Under the pieces are notes generated by a model, which saw only the letters and a program-made list of their open reading frames with translations, was not told the DNA's origin and made no database searches. Below are positions 28,212-37,383 of a stretch of 64,000 nucleotides of DNA, piece by piece. Within the stretch, counting starts at the first letter, position 1, and each line of letters starts with the position of its first letter. Location: positions 276,291 through 340,290 of the forward strand of contig LXQE01000029.1 of NCBI GenBank assembly GCA_003326195.1, read 5' to 3'. Source of the DNA: Nostoc punctiforme NIES-2108 (GTDB lineage Bacteria; Cyanobacteriota; Cyanobacteriia; Cyanobacteriales; Nostocaceae). Position numbers and translations under genes: made by a program.

Positions 28212-28646
28212 ATGGAAGAATTATTAACTCTAAAAGACTTGCTTGTTAAGGGCGATGTTCAAGGAGCATTAATTATAGTTGAAGAATTAACAGAGATGAG
28301 CCGAAATGATATCATCAAGACGATTCGTAGCTATGCAGTGATTTTGCTGTTGCATCTGATTAAACAACAAGCTGAAAATCGCACGACTCGCTCTTGGGAA
28401 GTCTCTATTCGGAATTCGGTTCGGGAAATTCAGCGGGAAAACAAGTGGCGTCAAGCTGGAGGCTATTATCTTGCACCAGAAGAATTATTAGAAATCTTAG
28501 CAGAAGCCTATTTAAATGCCATTGATGAGGCTTCCTTAGAAGTAGAAGAAGGTCGTTATGAAGCCCAAGAATTAGAAAAGCTGGTTAACCAAGAAAAAAT
28601 TATCAATCGTGCTTTGACTTTAATCTTACCAGGAGAGTCTAGTTAA
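28212..28646 (+). CDS. DUF29-like protein
   Basis: The protein has 144 helical residues from the ATG at 28212 (MEELLTLKDLLVKGDVQ), preceded at eight bases by GAGG. A frame-consistent ATG at 28194 is possible. The segment YAVILLLHLIKQQAENRTTRSWEVS with RNSVREI matches DUF29, a family very common in Nostoc and of unknown function. Its stop touches the start of the tlyA-like gene, so the two are co-transcribed. The family is widespread and often multicopy, so the link to the methyltransferase may be positional only. Confidence 0.75.
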   Translation: MEELLTLKDLLVKGDVQGALIIVEELTEMSRNDIIKTIRSYAVILLLHLIKQQAENRTTRSWEVSIRNSVREIQRENKWRQAGGYYLAPEELLEILAEAYLNAIDEASLEVEEGRYEAQELEKLVNQEKIINRALTLILPGESS

Positions 28647-29465
28647 TTGGCTAAACAGCGACTCGATACACTATTAGTAGAGTTAAATTTATGTGCTTCT
28701 CGCGCCTTAGCACAACGACTAATTCAGGCAGGGGAAGTTACTGTTAATCAGCAGTTAGTTGATAAAGCTGGTACAGAAGTTGATATTACGGCTCAAATAA
28801 ATATTAAAGAGCGATCGCCTTTTGTTTCTAGAGGCGGTGAAAAACTCTCTAAAGCTTTGTCAGTATTTGCCATTCCCGTAATGGAGCGCATTTGTTTAGA
28901 TGGTGGGATTTCTACTGGTGGTTTTACTGATTGTCTCTTGCAAGCTGGAGCAAAAAAAGTTTACGGCATTGATGTCGGTTATGGACAAGTTGACTGGCGG
29001 TTGCGAAATGATCCGCGGGTGATTTTGCGGGAACGCACCAATCTACGGCAACTACGACCGGATGAGTTATATGGTGCAAATGACCCGATTCCTGATTTGT
29101 CCGTGGTGGATGTATCGTTTATTTCTTTAACTAAGATTCTGCCTGCTTTGTGGCAACTAACTCAAGCTAACCGAGAAGCTGTATTGTTAGTCAAGCCCCA
29201 GTTTGAAGTCGGCAGATCCCGTGTGGGTAAAAAAGGTGTTGTGCGCGATCCAAACGACCAAGCTGATGCCATTTTCCAGGTGTTGCAGACAGCCCACGAA
29301 TTAGGATGGAAATACAAAGGCTTAACTTGGTCGCCGATCACTGGCCCGGCTGGGAATATCGAATATCTGCTGTGGTTGGGAATGGACAGTGAAATACCAC
29401 CACTTGATTTAGAAACAATTAAGCTAATAACGCAATCAGCAACAACTGATTTACGGAAAAATTAA
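28647..29465 (+). CDS. TlyA-family rRNA 2'-O-methyltransferase
   Basis: The protein has 272 residues and starts at a TTG at 28647 immediately after the previous stop. GGAG at 28632-28635 is the ribosome site. The N-terminal S4-like RNA-binding domain (LDTLLVELNLCASRALAQRL) is followed by a FtsJ/Rossmann methyltransferase domain with VFAIPVMERICLDGGISTGG and VVDVSFISLTKILP. TlyA (hemolysin A) proteins methylate 16S and/or 23S rRNA. The stop overlaps the cp12 stop by four bases in convergent orientation. Confidence 0.92.
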   Translation: MAKQRLDTLLVELNLCASRALAQRLIQAGEVTVNQQLVDKAGTEVDITAQINIKERSPFVSRGGEKLSKALSVFAIPVMERICLDGGISTGGFTDCLLQAGAKKVYGIDVGYGQVDWRLRNDPRVILRERTNLRQLRPDELYGANDPIPDLSVVDVSFISLTKILPALWQLTQANREAVLLVKPQFEVGRSRVGKKGVVRDPNDQADAIFQVLQTAHELGWKYKGLTWSPITGPAGNIEYLLWLGMDSEIPPLDLETIKLITQSATTDLRKN

Positions 29466-29719
29466 ACGTCGTAGATCAGACATTCTACGGAAGCTGGATG
29501 GCGATCGCAATAATTTTCTAAAGAGGTTTTGTTTGGTTTTGCTTGTTGTTGATGAGCTTTCTCAGCTTGTAATTCTTCTACAATGTCCCAAGCTACAGCA
29601 CAACCAGCAGAATCGCTCCCATCAAGCTCACAAGTTGTCCGGGCTTCAGTAATGGCTTCAGTAATGGCTTCTTCAAGATTTGCTGCCTTAGCAGTTTCAA
29701 ATTTTAGGGTAGTTGTCAC
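29462..29719 (-). CDS. cp12: CP12, redox regulator of the Calvin cycle
   Basis: The protein has 85 residues, mostly disordered. Both CP12 cysteine pairs are present, in TCELDGSDSAGCAVAWD and in YCDRHPASVECLIYDV, and each can form a disulphide loop. In the dark, oxidised CP12 ties GAPDH and phosphoribulokinase into an inactive complex. The CLIYDV end is diagnostic. Many CP12 proteins have the AWDIVEELQAEKAH core seen here. The gene is monocistronic and convergent with the tlyA-like gene. Confidence 0.93.
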   Translation of the reverse strand: MTTTLKFETAKAANLEEAITEAITEARTTCELDGSDSAGCAVAWDIVEELQAEKAHQQQAKPNKTSLENYCDRHPASVECLIYDV

Positions 29720-29903
29720 GATCGTTTCACCTTTAATTTACACAGATAGATATTAGGAAATAGGGAATCGTTTTATTTCCTATAACCTGTTCCCTCAATC
29801 TTGCATCCCAAATTCGGAATGTCAGTCAATTGTCAGAAGAGTTTGATAGAAGTTGATAAACACTTATAAACGGTAACAAAAGCTTAATAAATCTTATTTA
29901 TTC

Positions 29904-31259
29904 TCAATATTTTATGCCTAACTCTTGTCGCAGACGATACAGAATTGTATTCTGGTCAACTTGAGATAAAATTTCTTGAATGACACTGCTAGCGCCTAAT
30001 TGTCCCCAAGTGCAGCCTTTTTCGAGATACACTTGAGCGGCTTTGCCAACAGAGTACGCACCATAGCCGGCGATACCAGCTTGAGCGATCGCACTGCCAG
30101 CAAAAGCAGTAATATTGCTGGGATTGTCACCACTAGTTATTGCTGCCGTACTTTTACTTAAACCTAAAATAAAACTACTACCTAGTTCTCCAAGTAGTAA
30201 ACCACCAGAACTAAATAAAATCGTTTTTAAAATTTTCCCGGCTTCATAGCTAGTCATCGGCAAACCATACAATCTAGCGAGAGCGCGAATTAAAGCTAAA
30301 TCAGCAACAGTTCCGCCAAGGATGTCTAAAAAGGCGATGGGATTGAGCATTACTGCCAAAGCTTTGTATTTGGTAAATTGCCAGATGATATCTTCGGCTT
30401 CTTTTTCGCGTAAATCGATAGTTTTTTGAGCGATCGCGGCTTCTGCATCCCGTGCTTGGATCAGTGCATTTAAAGCCAGAAGCGATCGCCCTTCCCGATT
30501 GAGAATATTCAGAATTGTCTCTTTAAGTTCGTCTACTTGCGGTGGTGGTGTTTCCCATTCATAACTGACACGCCCATCAGGCCACTCAACCCGCACTTCC
30601 ATTGCTGCTGGTTCCGCCGCCACCATCACAATTTCATCCGGTAGTAGAGGCTTTGCTTGGGGATTCCCAGCACCCAGTTGTTGCAAATTTTGGTAAATCA
30701 CTCCGCGATCGGTATCGGGGTATAAATCTATCTTGTTAAACACTAAAATCAAGGGTTTTTGTGATTGTCGCAATTCCAGCAGTGCTTGATACTCAGTACG
30801 CGTGATATCACCAGACACGACAAATAAAATCAAATCTGCCTGATGTACTACTTCTCGTGCCATATCTGCCCGTGACTCACCCGCAATTTCATCTAATCCG
30901 GGAGTATCAATTAACTCTACTAGTACCTTACCACCGGGCTGCCACCGCACGGAACGCGGCCATTGGGTGACACCATTTAAGGGCCCAGTTTGCAGAATTT
31001 TGTCTCCCAGCAAGGCATTTAAAACTGCTGACTTTCCTCGACTTACCAAACCAAAGACGGCAATTCTAATGACATTTGAATCTAGCTTGTTGAGTGTGGC
31101 GTTCAAAGCTTCCAATTCTGGTTTCACCAAACCTACCAATTCAGGGTTAGATGAAAGCTGTCCTGACTTGCGAAGATATCCATACCAAGAAAGCGCTTGT
31201 CTGAGACTGGCGCGGGCACGATTTAAGTGAGTTTCTTGCAGATTACGATAAACCGACAT
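29904..31259 (-). CDS. Membrane-associated GTPase with DUF697-type C-terminus
   Basis: The protein has 451 residues. The G domain is near the middle-left: G1 FGLVSRGKSAVLNALLG, G3 DTPGLDE, G4 NKIDL. It follows a helical N-terminal region of about 60 residues. The C-terminal half (after about residue 290) is hydrophobic and Gly-rich, matching DUF697-type domains that associate with membranes. Similar cyanobacterial Era-like GTPases exist in several copies. The cellular role is unknown, and regulated membrane or ribosome work is a guess. Confidence 0.85.
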   Translation of the reverse strand: MSVYRNLQETHLNRARASLRQALSWYGYLRKSGQLSSNPELVGLVKPELEALNATLNKLDSNVIRIAVFGLVSRGKSAVLNALLGDKILQTGPLNGVTQWPRSVRWQPGGKVLVELIDTPGLDEIAGESRADMAREVVHQADLILFVVSGDITRTEYQALLELRQSQKPLILVFNKIDLYPDTDRGVIYQNLQQLGAGNPQAKPLLPDEIVMVAAEPAAMEVRVEWPDGRVSYEWETPPPQVDELKETILNILNREGRSLLALNALIQARDAEAAIAQKTIDLREKEAEDIIWQFTKYKALAVMLNPIAFLDILGGTVADLALIRALARLYGLPMTSYEAGKILKTILFSSGGLLLGELGSSFILGLSKSTAAITSGDNPSNITAFAGSAIAQAGIAGYGAYSVGKAAQVYLEKGCTWGQLGASSVIQEILSQVDQNTILYRLRQELGIKY

Positions 31260-31555
31260 AATATCAACACTTCAGCCTTCACTTTCTCTAAAATGCTCAT
31301 CCAATGCTCAAAACACTTACTTTCAGCATTTGATAGTAAATAATAGGTATGAATTCGTACTCATTAACCATGCTCAACAAATGCTCACTTTTTCAACCCC
31401 ATGATCAGGGGAAAGAAAAATTAAACATACTTCTCTATCTTATATCCCTAAGTTGTTGGACTAATACTCTAATAGGACATCAAAAGTCCCTAAATTTATG
31501 AGGTTGGAGATTAAGCGTTTTATAAATTTTAAGTAAAGATGTCACTAATGGATAG

Positions 31556-31673
31556 CTAGTACAACACGGCGGAAATAAACCAATCATTCCAAATCAACGA
31601 AACCCTTATACTGTATTCATTTTTAATTTTTAATTTTTAATTTTTAATTTTTAATTCCGCCTTGCGGTACTAG
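31556..31673. mobile_element. MITE-like repeat, copy 2 (118 bp)
   Basis: It shares both ends with copy 1 at 4173-4269: CTAGTAC-ACACGGCGG...AAATAAA at the left and CCGCCTTGCGGTACTAG at the right. The inside holds five tandem TTTTTAA units. The conserved ends with variable middles suggest mobility or end-driven amplification by a transposase encoded elsewhere. Confidence 0.65.
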
Positions 31674-32071
31674 TTTCCAAAGAGAGAGGCTAACGCCAAC
31701 GTCTGCACTTAGCTCAGAGGCAGGTTGGCCCCGGTCTTGTGCAGTTCCCTCATGTAACTCTCTTCTCAACAAGAGGCTACGCCAACCTGACGCTACGCTA
31801 GCTTGCTTCCCTGTAAGGGTACAATTTTGAAATTTTAATTTTGAATTGTCAATCTGGGTATCCTAAGAAAGACAAGGTTAGATGATATAGGCGAAGGAAA
31901 AAAGTTTAGAACTTATGTATGAGTAGAGAAAAAAGCTATAATTTCTACCACAAAAACTGATTGAACAATTAGTCATCTCATTCCATAAAAAGAAGAGTGC
32001 TGATTTCCGTTAGCGCTGAGTGCGGTCAATCAATGAAGAGAAAGGCTCGTCTACACCCTCATATCAATTTT

Positions 32072-32104
32072 GCGATGCCTGCGGCGGGCTACGCCTACGC
32101 AGAT
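32072..32104. repeat. Palindromic Nostoc repeat
   Basis: GCGATGCCTGCGGCGGGC followed by TACGCCTACGCAGATCG, the best version of the unit also found at 6361-6390 and inverted at 28095-28125. Confidence 0.6.
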
Positions 32105-32225
32105 CGTGAGAACTTTGATTGAGCAAATTTTCCCATAAGTGCAGCCGGAAATTCTGGACTTATAGGAGCAGTCTTTTTCAGATTAAGACATAAATACTAA
32201 TTATATAAGAATTTGAGGAACAGCC

Positions 32226-34862
32226 ATGCAAGGAAATGAGCGGGAAAAAATACGCCATCTGTTGGTCATCCAAGACCTGGAAGGGCGGCGAACTGTCCCC
32301 TTGCGAGAGACTACTTATTCTCTGGGGCGGCATCCTGCAAACACTATTGTCTTGGCTTCCCGGTCAGTATCAATGCAACATGCAATTTTATTGCGAGTAA
32401 CTGTTCCAGAAACTGACCAATATGGCTTCCAGATTATTGATGGCAACTATAAGGGTAAAGGAAGTACTAATGGCTTATTTGTAAATGGCAATAAATGCTT
32501 TTCTCATAATCTTAGGCATGGAGATATTATTGCTTTTGGCAGTAATAAAGCTCAAGCTAAATATTATGCTATTTCCAACATTTCCGAACAAGCATTTTCT
32601 GAATCTTTTAATGTTGAAGACTTATCTGGTTTCTTCTCAGAGCAAGCCAGTCCTGCCAATCCTTTTCAAACCTTAGCCATCGATCCCAGCTTTGAAGCAG
32701 CTAGTGAGTCCGCCCTAGCTCGCCTAGCATCCTTTCCTGAACTCATTCCCAATCCAATTATTGAGATGGATTTCGAGGGAAGAATTACTTATCTCAATCC
32801 AGTCGCAGCTATCAAGTTTCCCAATCTTAGGGAAGTCGGGACAGAACACCCGATCTTAACAGGACTCTTGATTGGAGTTAACAATCTAGAAAAAAATTCT
32901 TTTGTGCGCGAGGTGGAAGTAGGTACAGAAGTTTTTGAACAATCTGTTCTCTATCTTCCTGAAAGTGATTTAATTAGAACTTTTATTATTAGAGATATTA
33001 CAGAGCAAAAGCAAGCTACAGCCGAACTGCGCCAGCGCGATCGCTTGTTACAAGCAGTTGCAGAAGCTGCCAATTATTTGCTAGGAGAAATGAATTACGA
33101 AACTGGTATCGATCGAGCGCTAGCTGTACTAGGCGAAGCTGCCAAGGCAGATCGTGCCTATCTCTTTCAGAACCATCTCCATCCTGTTACAGAGGAAATG
33201 GCAGTCAGCCTACGGTTTGAATGGACACAATCTTGTATTGAATCTACTCACCACCATTGGCAGAATCAGCCTTATCAAGATTCTGGATTAGCCCGTTGGT
33301 ATACAGTTCTCTCTAGGGGCCAGTCAATTAACGGTATCACTCAAAAATTTCCTGTTACCGAACAAGAATTCCTGATTCGAGATGGCATTCAATCTCTTCT
33401 CTTAGTGCCTCTTCGCTTGGATAATGATTTCTGGGGATATCTTGGCTTGGCAGACTGTACCTTTGAGCGTCATTGGTCAAAGCACGAAGAATCTACTCTT
33501 TTGACGATGGCCGCCAGTATCATTGGTGCGCGGCAGCGTCAGCAAGTAGAAGAAAAGATTCGCTATCAAGCCCTCCATGACTTGCTGACAGGGTTGCCCA
33601 ATCGTCTACTATTTAATGAGCTGCTCAGTAAAACTCTGCCCAACGCCACTCGAAATGGCGAAAGTTTAGCTGTGATTTTCCTCGATCTGGATCGCTTCAA
33701 GGTCATTAATGATACTCTGGGGCACACTCTGGGAGACAAATTGTTACAAAGTGTCTCTCAAAGATTAAAAGACTCACTCAGAGGCGGAGATACTGTAGCC
33801 CGTTGGGGAGGCGATGAATTTACTATTTTACTCCCACGAGTCACCGATATTGAAGAGGTAACTTTGGTGGCAGAAAGAATCCTCCAAGCCTTAGAAGATG
33901 CGTTTCATCTCCAAGGGCATGAACTTTATGTGACTGCTAGCCTCGGTATTGCCTTACTTGATAACAACAGCCCTGACACCGAAACACTAATTCAGCACGC
34001 AGATGCTGCTTTGTACTACGCCAAGGACAAAGGGCGGAATAACTACCAATTCTACAGTGTTTCCCTGAGTGCTAAAAATCCTGAACTCCTGACTTTAGAA
34101 AAGAGCTTGCGCTATGCCCTAGAACGCAATGAATTTATGCTGTACTATCAGCCTCGTGTGAACATTGCCACAGGGGAAATTACTAGTATGGAGGCTCTGT
34201 TGCGTTGGCAGCACCCAGAGATGGGATTGGTCGCCCCCAGTGTGTTCATTCCCCTGGTCGAAGAAAGTGGATTAATTGTCCCCATCGGCGAATGGACTCT
34301 ACAGACGGCCTGTAGCCAAAATAAAGCATGGCAAGATGCTGGATTGCCACCGATTATGATCGCTGTCAATCTTTCTCTGAAGCAGTTCCGCCAACCCAAA
34401 TTGTTAGAGACTATAGCTAGGATTTTACAACAAACAGGTCTGGAAGCCCGCTTTTTAGAATTAGAAATTATGGAAACCACAGCGATTGAGGACTTTGATT
34501 TTACCACAAGGGTGTTAAAGGAGCTACAGCAAATGGGTATTTATATCTCCATTGATGACTTTGGTACGGGTCATTCTTCGCTCTCGCGCCTACAGCTTTT
34601 GCCACTCCACAATCTGAAAATAGATAAATCTTTCATTCAATATTTGACGCAGGATGCCAAAGTAGCTCATATTATCAAGGCCATAGTTACCTTGGGACAC
34701 AGCTTGGGATTAAAGTTAACAGCCGAAGGGGTAGAAAAGGAAGAGGAATTGGAATTCTTGAAATCTATCAACTGTGAGGAGGTACAGGGCTTTTTATTCT
34801 ACCGCCCACTTTCTGCACAGAAAGCAACAGAAGTCCTTGAAAGTAAACGACCAACGATCTAG
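32226..34862 (+). CDS. FHA-PAS-GAF-GGDEF-EAL cyclic di-GMP protein
   Basis: The protein has 878 residues. In order: an FHA phosphothreonine-binding domain (about 30-105, with SLGRHPANTIVL and VSMQHAILL), a PAS-like domain (about 145-255), a GAF domain (about 280-435), a GGDEF cyclase domain with the intact motif RWGGDEF at about 526, and an EAL phosphodiesterase domain with MEALLRWQHP at about 655. Both catalytic motifs look intact, so it could make or break c-di-GMP. The FHA link suggests control by Ser/Thr kinases. There are no membrane segments, so it is cytoplasmic. A GAGGAA ribosome site precedes the ATG. Confidence 0.92.
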   Translation: MQGNEREKIRHLLVIQDLEGRRTVPLRETTYSLGRHPANTIVLASRSVSMQHAILLRVTVPETDQYGFQIIDGNYKGKGSTNGLFVNGNKCFSHNLRHGDIIAFGSNKAQAKYYAISNISEQAFSESFNVEDLSGFFSEQASPANPFQTLAIDPSFEAASESALARLASFPELIPNPIIEMDFEGRITYLNPVAAIKFPNLREVGTEHPILTGLLIGVNNLEKNSFVREVEVGTEVFEQSVLYLPESDLIRTFIIRDITEQKQATAELRQRDRLLQAVAEAANYLLGEMNYETGIDRALAVLGEAAKADRAYLFQNHLHPVTEEMAVSLRFEWTQSCIESTHHHWQNQPYQDSGLARWYTVLSRGQSINGITQKFPVTEQEFLIRDGIQSLLLVPLRLDNDFWGYLGLADCTFERHWSKHEESTLLTMAASIIGARQRQQVEEKIRYQALHDLLTGLPNRLLFNELLSKTLPNATRNGESLAVIFLDLDRFKVINDTLGHTLGDKLLQSVSQRLKDSLRGGDTVARWGGDEFTILLPRVTDIEEVTLVAERILQALEDAFHLQGHELYVTASLGIALLDNNSPDTETLIQHADAALYYAKDKGRNNYQFYSVSLSAKNPELLTLEKSLRYALERNEFMLYYQPRVNIATGEITSMEALLRWQHPEMGLVAPSVFIPLVEESGLIVPIGEWTLQTACSQNKAWQDAGLPPIMIAVNLSLKQFRQPKLLETIARILQQTGLEARFLELEIMETTAIEDFDFTTRVLKELQQMGIYISIDDFGTGHSSLSRLQLLPLHNLKIDKSFIQYLTQDAKVAHIIKAIVTLGHSLGLKLTAEGVEKEEELEFLKSINCEEVQGFLFYRPLSAQKATEVLESKRPTI

Positions 34863-34935
34863 TAAAAGGGAAAACTGTTTGTACCAGTGAGGATACAATA
34901 ACATTCATTGTCCTGCTGTCGGTCTTTTTCGTCCT

Positions 34936-35856
34936 ATGCTGCCAGTCATTTATTCCGACGAATTTTTAGATCACAAGACTGGAAAATACCATCCCGAAAA
35001 ACCAGAACGTTTAAGTGCGATCGCCAATGCTCTAAAAGCAGCTACATTCGCAGATAAAATTACCTGGGACTTGCCTACACCAGCATCAGAACAGCCATCG
35101 CTGATGTCTTCGTTAGTTAAAGCACATAGCCCAGCCTACATCAAAAAACTTTGGCAAATCGCCTCTAGTGGCGGCGGCCCTTTGGATGGAGATACGCCAG
35201 TTTCCCCACGCAGTTATGATGTGGCATTGTTGGCAGTCAGTGCATGGTTAGATGGAGTTAAGGTTGTGTTAGGGTCGGCGAATCCAGCTTTTGTACTAGC
35301 TCGTCCCCCAGGACACCATGCTGAAAGTGATGCTGGGATGGGCTTTTGTCTATTTTCGAATGCCGCGATCGCCGCTTTATTTGCTCTAGAACAACCTGGA
35401 ATTAAGCGTGTCGCCATCCTCGATTGGGATGTACATCACGGTAATGGTACTCAGTCCATTGTAGAGACTTATCCCCAAATTGTTTATTGTTCGTTACATC
35501 AGTACCCGTGTTATCCCGGTACTGGGAGAGCTACAGAACGGGGTTTTCACAATAATATCCTCAACTTGCCTGTACCCCCAGGTAGCGATATTACAGTATA
35601 TCAGCCGCTGTTTGAAAAGAAGGTAGTACCGTTTTTAGCCAACTTTCAGCCGGATTTACTAATTGTGAGTGCTGGTTACGATGCCAATGCGGAAGATCCT
35701 TTGGCAAGTATCAATTTGCAGCCACAAGACTACGCTTTATTTACTGACTATTGTCTAGAGGTAACTCGTAAAATTCTGTTTGGCTTAGAAGGTGGTTACG
35801 ACTTTGATACTCTTTCTCAATCAGTTGTAGCGACGATTGAACGTTGTTTGGTTTAG
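34936..35856 (+). CDS. Histone deacetylase/AcuC-family protein
   Basis: The protein has 306 residues. The class II HDAC-like plan is clear: KYHPEKPERL near the start, RPPGHHAESDAGMGFC with the catalytic His pair, DWDVHHGNGTQ with zinc ligands, and LIVSAGYDANAEDPL. Bacterial members deacetylate small molecules (polyamines, acetoin-linked compounds) or protein lysines. The exact substrate cannot be told. No partner gene is adjacent. Confidence 0.93.
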   Translation: MLPVIYSDEFLDHKTGKYHPEKPERLSAIANALKAATFADKITWDLPTPASEQPSLMSSLVKAHSPAYIKKLWQIASSGGGPLDGDTPVSPRSYDVALLAVSAWLDGVKVVLGSANPAFVLARPPGHHAESDAGMGFCLFSNAAIAALFALEQPGIKRVAILDWDVHHGNGTQSIVETYPQIVYCSLHQYPCYPGTGRATERGFHNNILNLPVPPGSDITVYQPLFEKKVVPFLANFQPDLLIVSAGYDANAEDPLASINLQPQDYALFTDYCLEVTRKILFGLEGGYDFDTLSQSVVATIERCLV

Positions 35857-36358
35857 GCTTTCCTCGTCTCAATAACGCTCAAGTTGCTCAGTTTGTTCAA
35901 GCAACTCGATATGTGACAGTTGCAGAACCTCCTTTTTCTAAAAAAGAGTTTCCCCATCTACCTAATGAAGAGCGATGGCCAAGTTCCCTAATGTTCCAGA
36001 TAGCAAAGCCAGGTGAGACTTTTCTGAGTTGGTGGCATTGGACAACTGTAGCGGAGGGGACAAGGAGAATAACCCATACCCCTCAAGAGTTTCGAGTTGG
36101 GAATCTCGCTTTACTCAGGACTAGGAACGGGCTAAACCTTAGCTATCCGCTAACGGAAATCGGAACTGTTTTGCCCAATGCCCCATTCCCTTTTTTATAA
36201 ACTTCATAGAATCTTCAGAAAGAAAAATTTTCAACGGGGTTATGAAAGAGCTAAAGTTTTGTTAAGATGCAATTGCTAGCAGTTTCTCACCGAAATTCAC
36301 CTATCGGGGTGTGGAGAAATAAAAAGCACAAGCAGCACAAAGTTCTAAAGGTGAAGCA

Positions 36359-36496
36359 ATGACCACCTATATTTTTTTCGATGAAGCCCTACGAATGCTG
36401 ACCAACGCCTATTTGTTATCAGTAGTACTGTTAATGGCAGCTTCTGGTATAGGTTTGGCGGTGATTGAGACAATAGAAAAGACAGGAGAACACTAA
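36359..36496 (+). CDS. Small membrane protein, 45 residues
   Basis: A short gene with a good AAGGTGA ribosome site before the ATG. The product is MTTYIFFDEALRM followed by a single hydrophobic helix (YLLSVVLLMAASGIGLAVI) and a short charged tail. One transmembrane span with an acidic N-terminus and no signal cleavage site. It lies 177 bases before the TerB gene on the same strand. I recognise no family, and size and RBS are the only support. Confidence 0.5.
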   Translation: MTTYIFFDEALRMLTNAYLLSVVLLMAASGIGLAVIETIEKTGEH

Positions 36497-36673
36497 ATTT
36501 ACAGATGGCAATGTAGTTCCTGACAAAAAGCTTTGGGTACAAGTGTTCGCCGTGAATAAATCCTGGGAACACTAAGGTATGAAAGTCTTATAGCGTTATA
36601 GTCTTACCTGGAAATCTACCAAACATACAGGTAAAAGTAACGCTATTAGGACTCTAACCAAGGAGCTACTACA

Positions 36674-37120
36674 ATGGGTCTATTCGACGCTGTGTTGGGT
36701 ACAGAAAGCCAAACCCAAGCATCACTTAATCCAGCGGAAGCTTTTGCTGTCATTATATTGACGGCAACTGCTTCAGACGGTTATCTTTCTGTTGAGCAAG
36801 CAAATTCTATCATTTCTGTGCTGTCTCGGCTGAAACTTTTTAAAAGTTATCCCAATGAAATGATGAACAGGCTATTTGACAAAATCTTGGGCCTTCTCCA
36901 GGGTGATGACTTTAATGCTTTGTTTAATGCAGCAAAAGATTCTCTATCTCAAGACTTGCGGGAAGCAGCCTTTGCAGTAGCCACCGATTTAGTCTTAGCT
37001 GAAGGTATTATACCTGAAGAAGAAAAAAACTTCTTAAATGATTTATATCAAGCTTTAGGGGTTTCTAGTGAGATAGCAATACAAATTGTGGAAGTAATCT
37101 TGATTAAAAATCGCGCATAG
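36674..37120 (+). CDS. TerB-family (tellurite resistance-like) protein
   Basis: The protein has 148 all-helical residues. The pattern AFAVIILTATASDGYLSVEQ with ASDG and the acidic second half (LVLAEGIIPEEEKNFL) match the TerB/DUF533-like helical domain. Such proteins can bind metal ions at the paired acidic residues (here GIIPEEE). TerB proteins occur in stress, membrane and cell-surface operons, and tellurite itself is not implied. A GGAG ribosome site lies ahead of the ATG. Confidence 0.8.
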   Translation: MGLFDAVLGTESQTQASLNPAEAFAVIILTATASDGYLSVEQANSIISVLSRLKLFKSYPNEMMNRLFDKILGLLQGDDFNALFNAAKDSLSQDLREAAFAVATDLVLAEGIIPEEEKNFLNDLYQALGVSSEIAIQIVEVILIKNRA

Positions 37121-37383
37121 GGTGATAGAAAATAACTTGTTATGCCCATTATGTTTACCTGATTAAACTGTATAAATAGCTTATAAACAAAGTCTGGCAA
37201 GGAAGTTGAGCTTCTTTGCCACTATTTTTTGCTGTTCTTTGATTATTTATTGGCGATAATTCAATATCGTTTAGAGATATTGCATTACAACGTCTCTATA
37301 TTGATAGTATAAATTATCTGATTTAAACAATATTATGTCATAATTCGATTTTATGATTTTGAATTTTAAATTGTAAATTGCTT

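Larger units (their letters stand above)
31260..32225. other. Repeat-rich intergenic region
   Basis: About 965 bases without a gene. It contains MITE-like copy 2 (31556-31673), nested palindromic repeats at 31681-31812 (GAGGCTAACGCC, AGAGGCTACGCC) and a further palindromic unit at 32072-32104. The FHA-GGDEF-EAL promoter should lie in the final 100 bases. The ribosome site GAGGAA precedes its ATG. Confidence 0.6.

Noticed and set aside
35844..36200. 118-residue frame overlapping the HDAC gene end
   Set aside because: It starts inside the HDAC gene, has no ribosome site, and its tail is repeat-like (TGCCCAATGCCCCATTCCC). The amino-acid mix is not protein-like.
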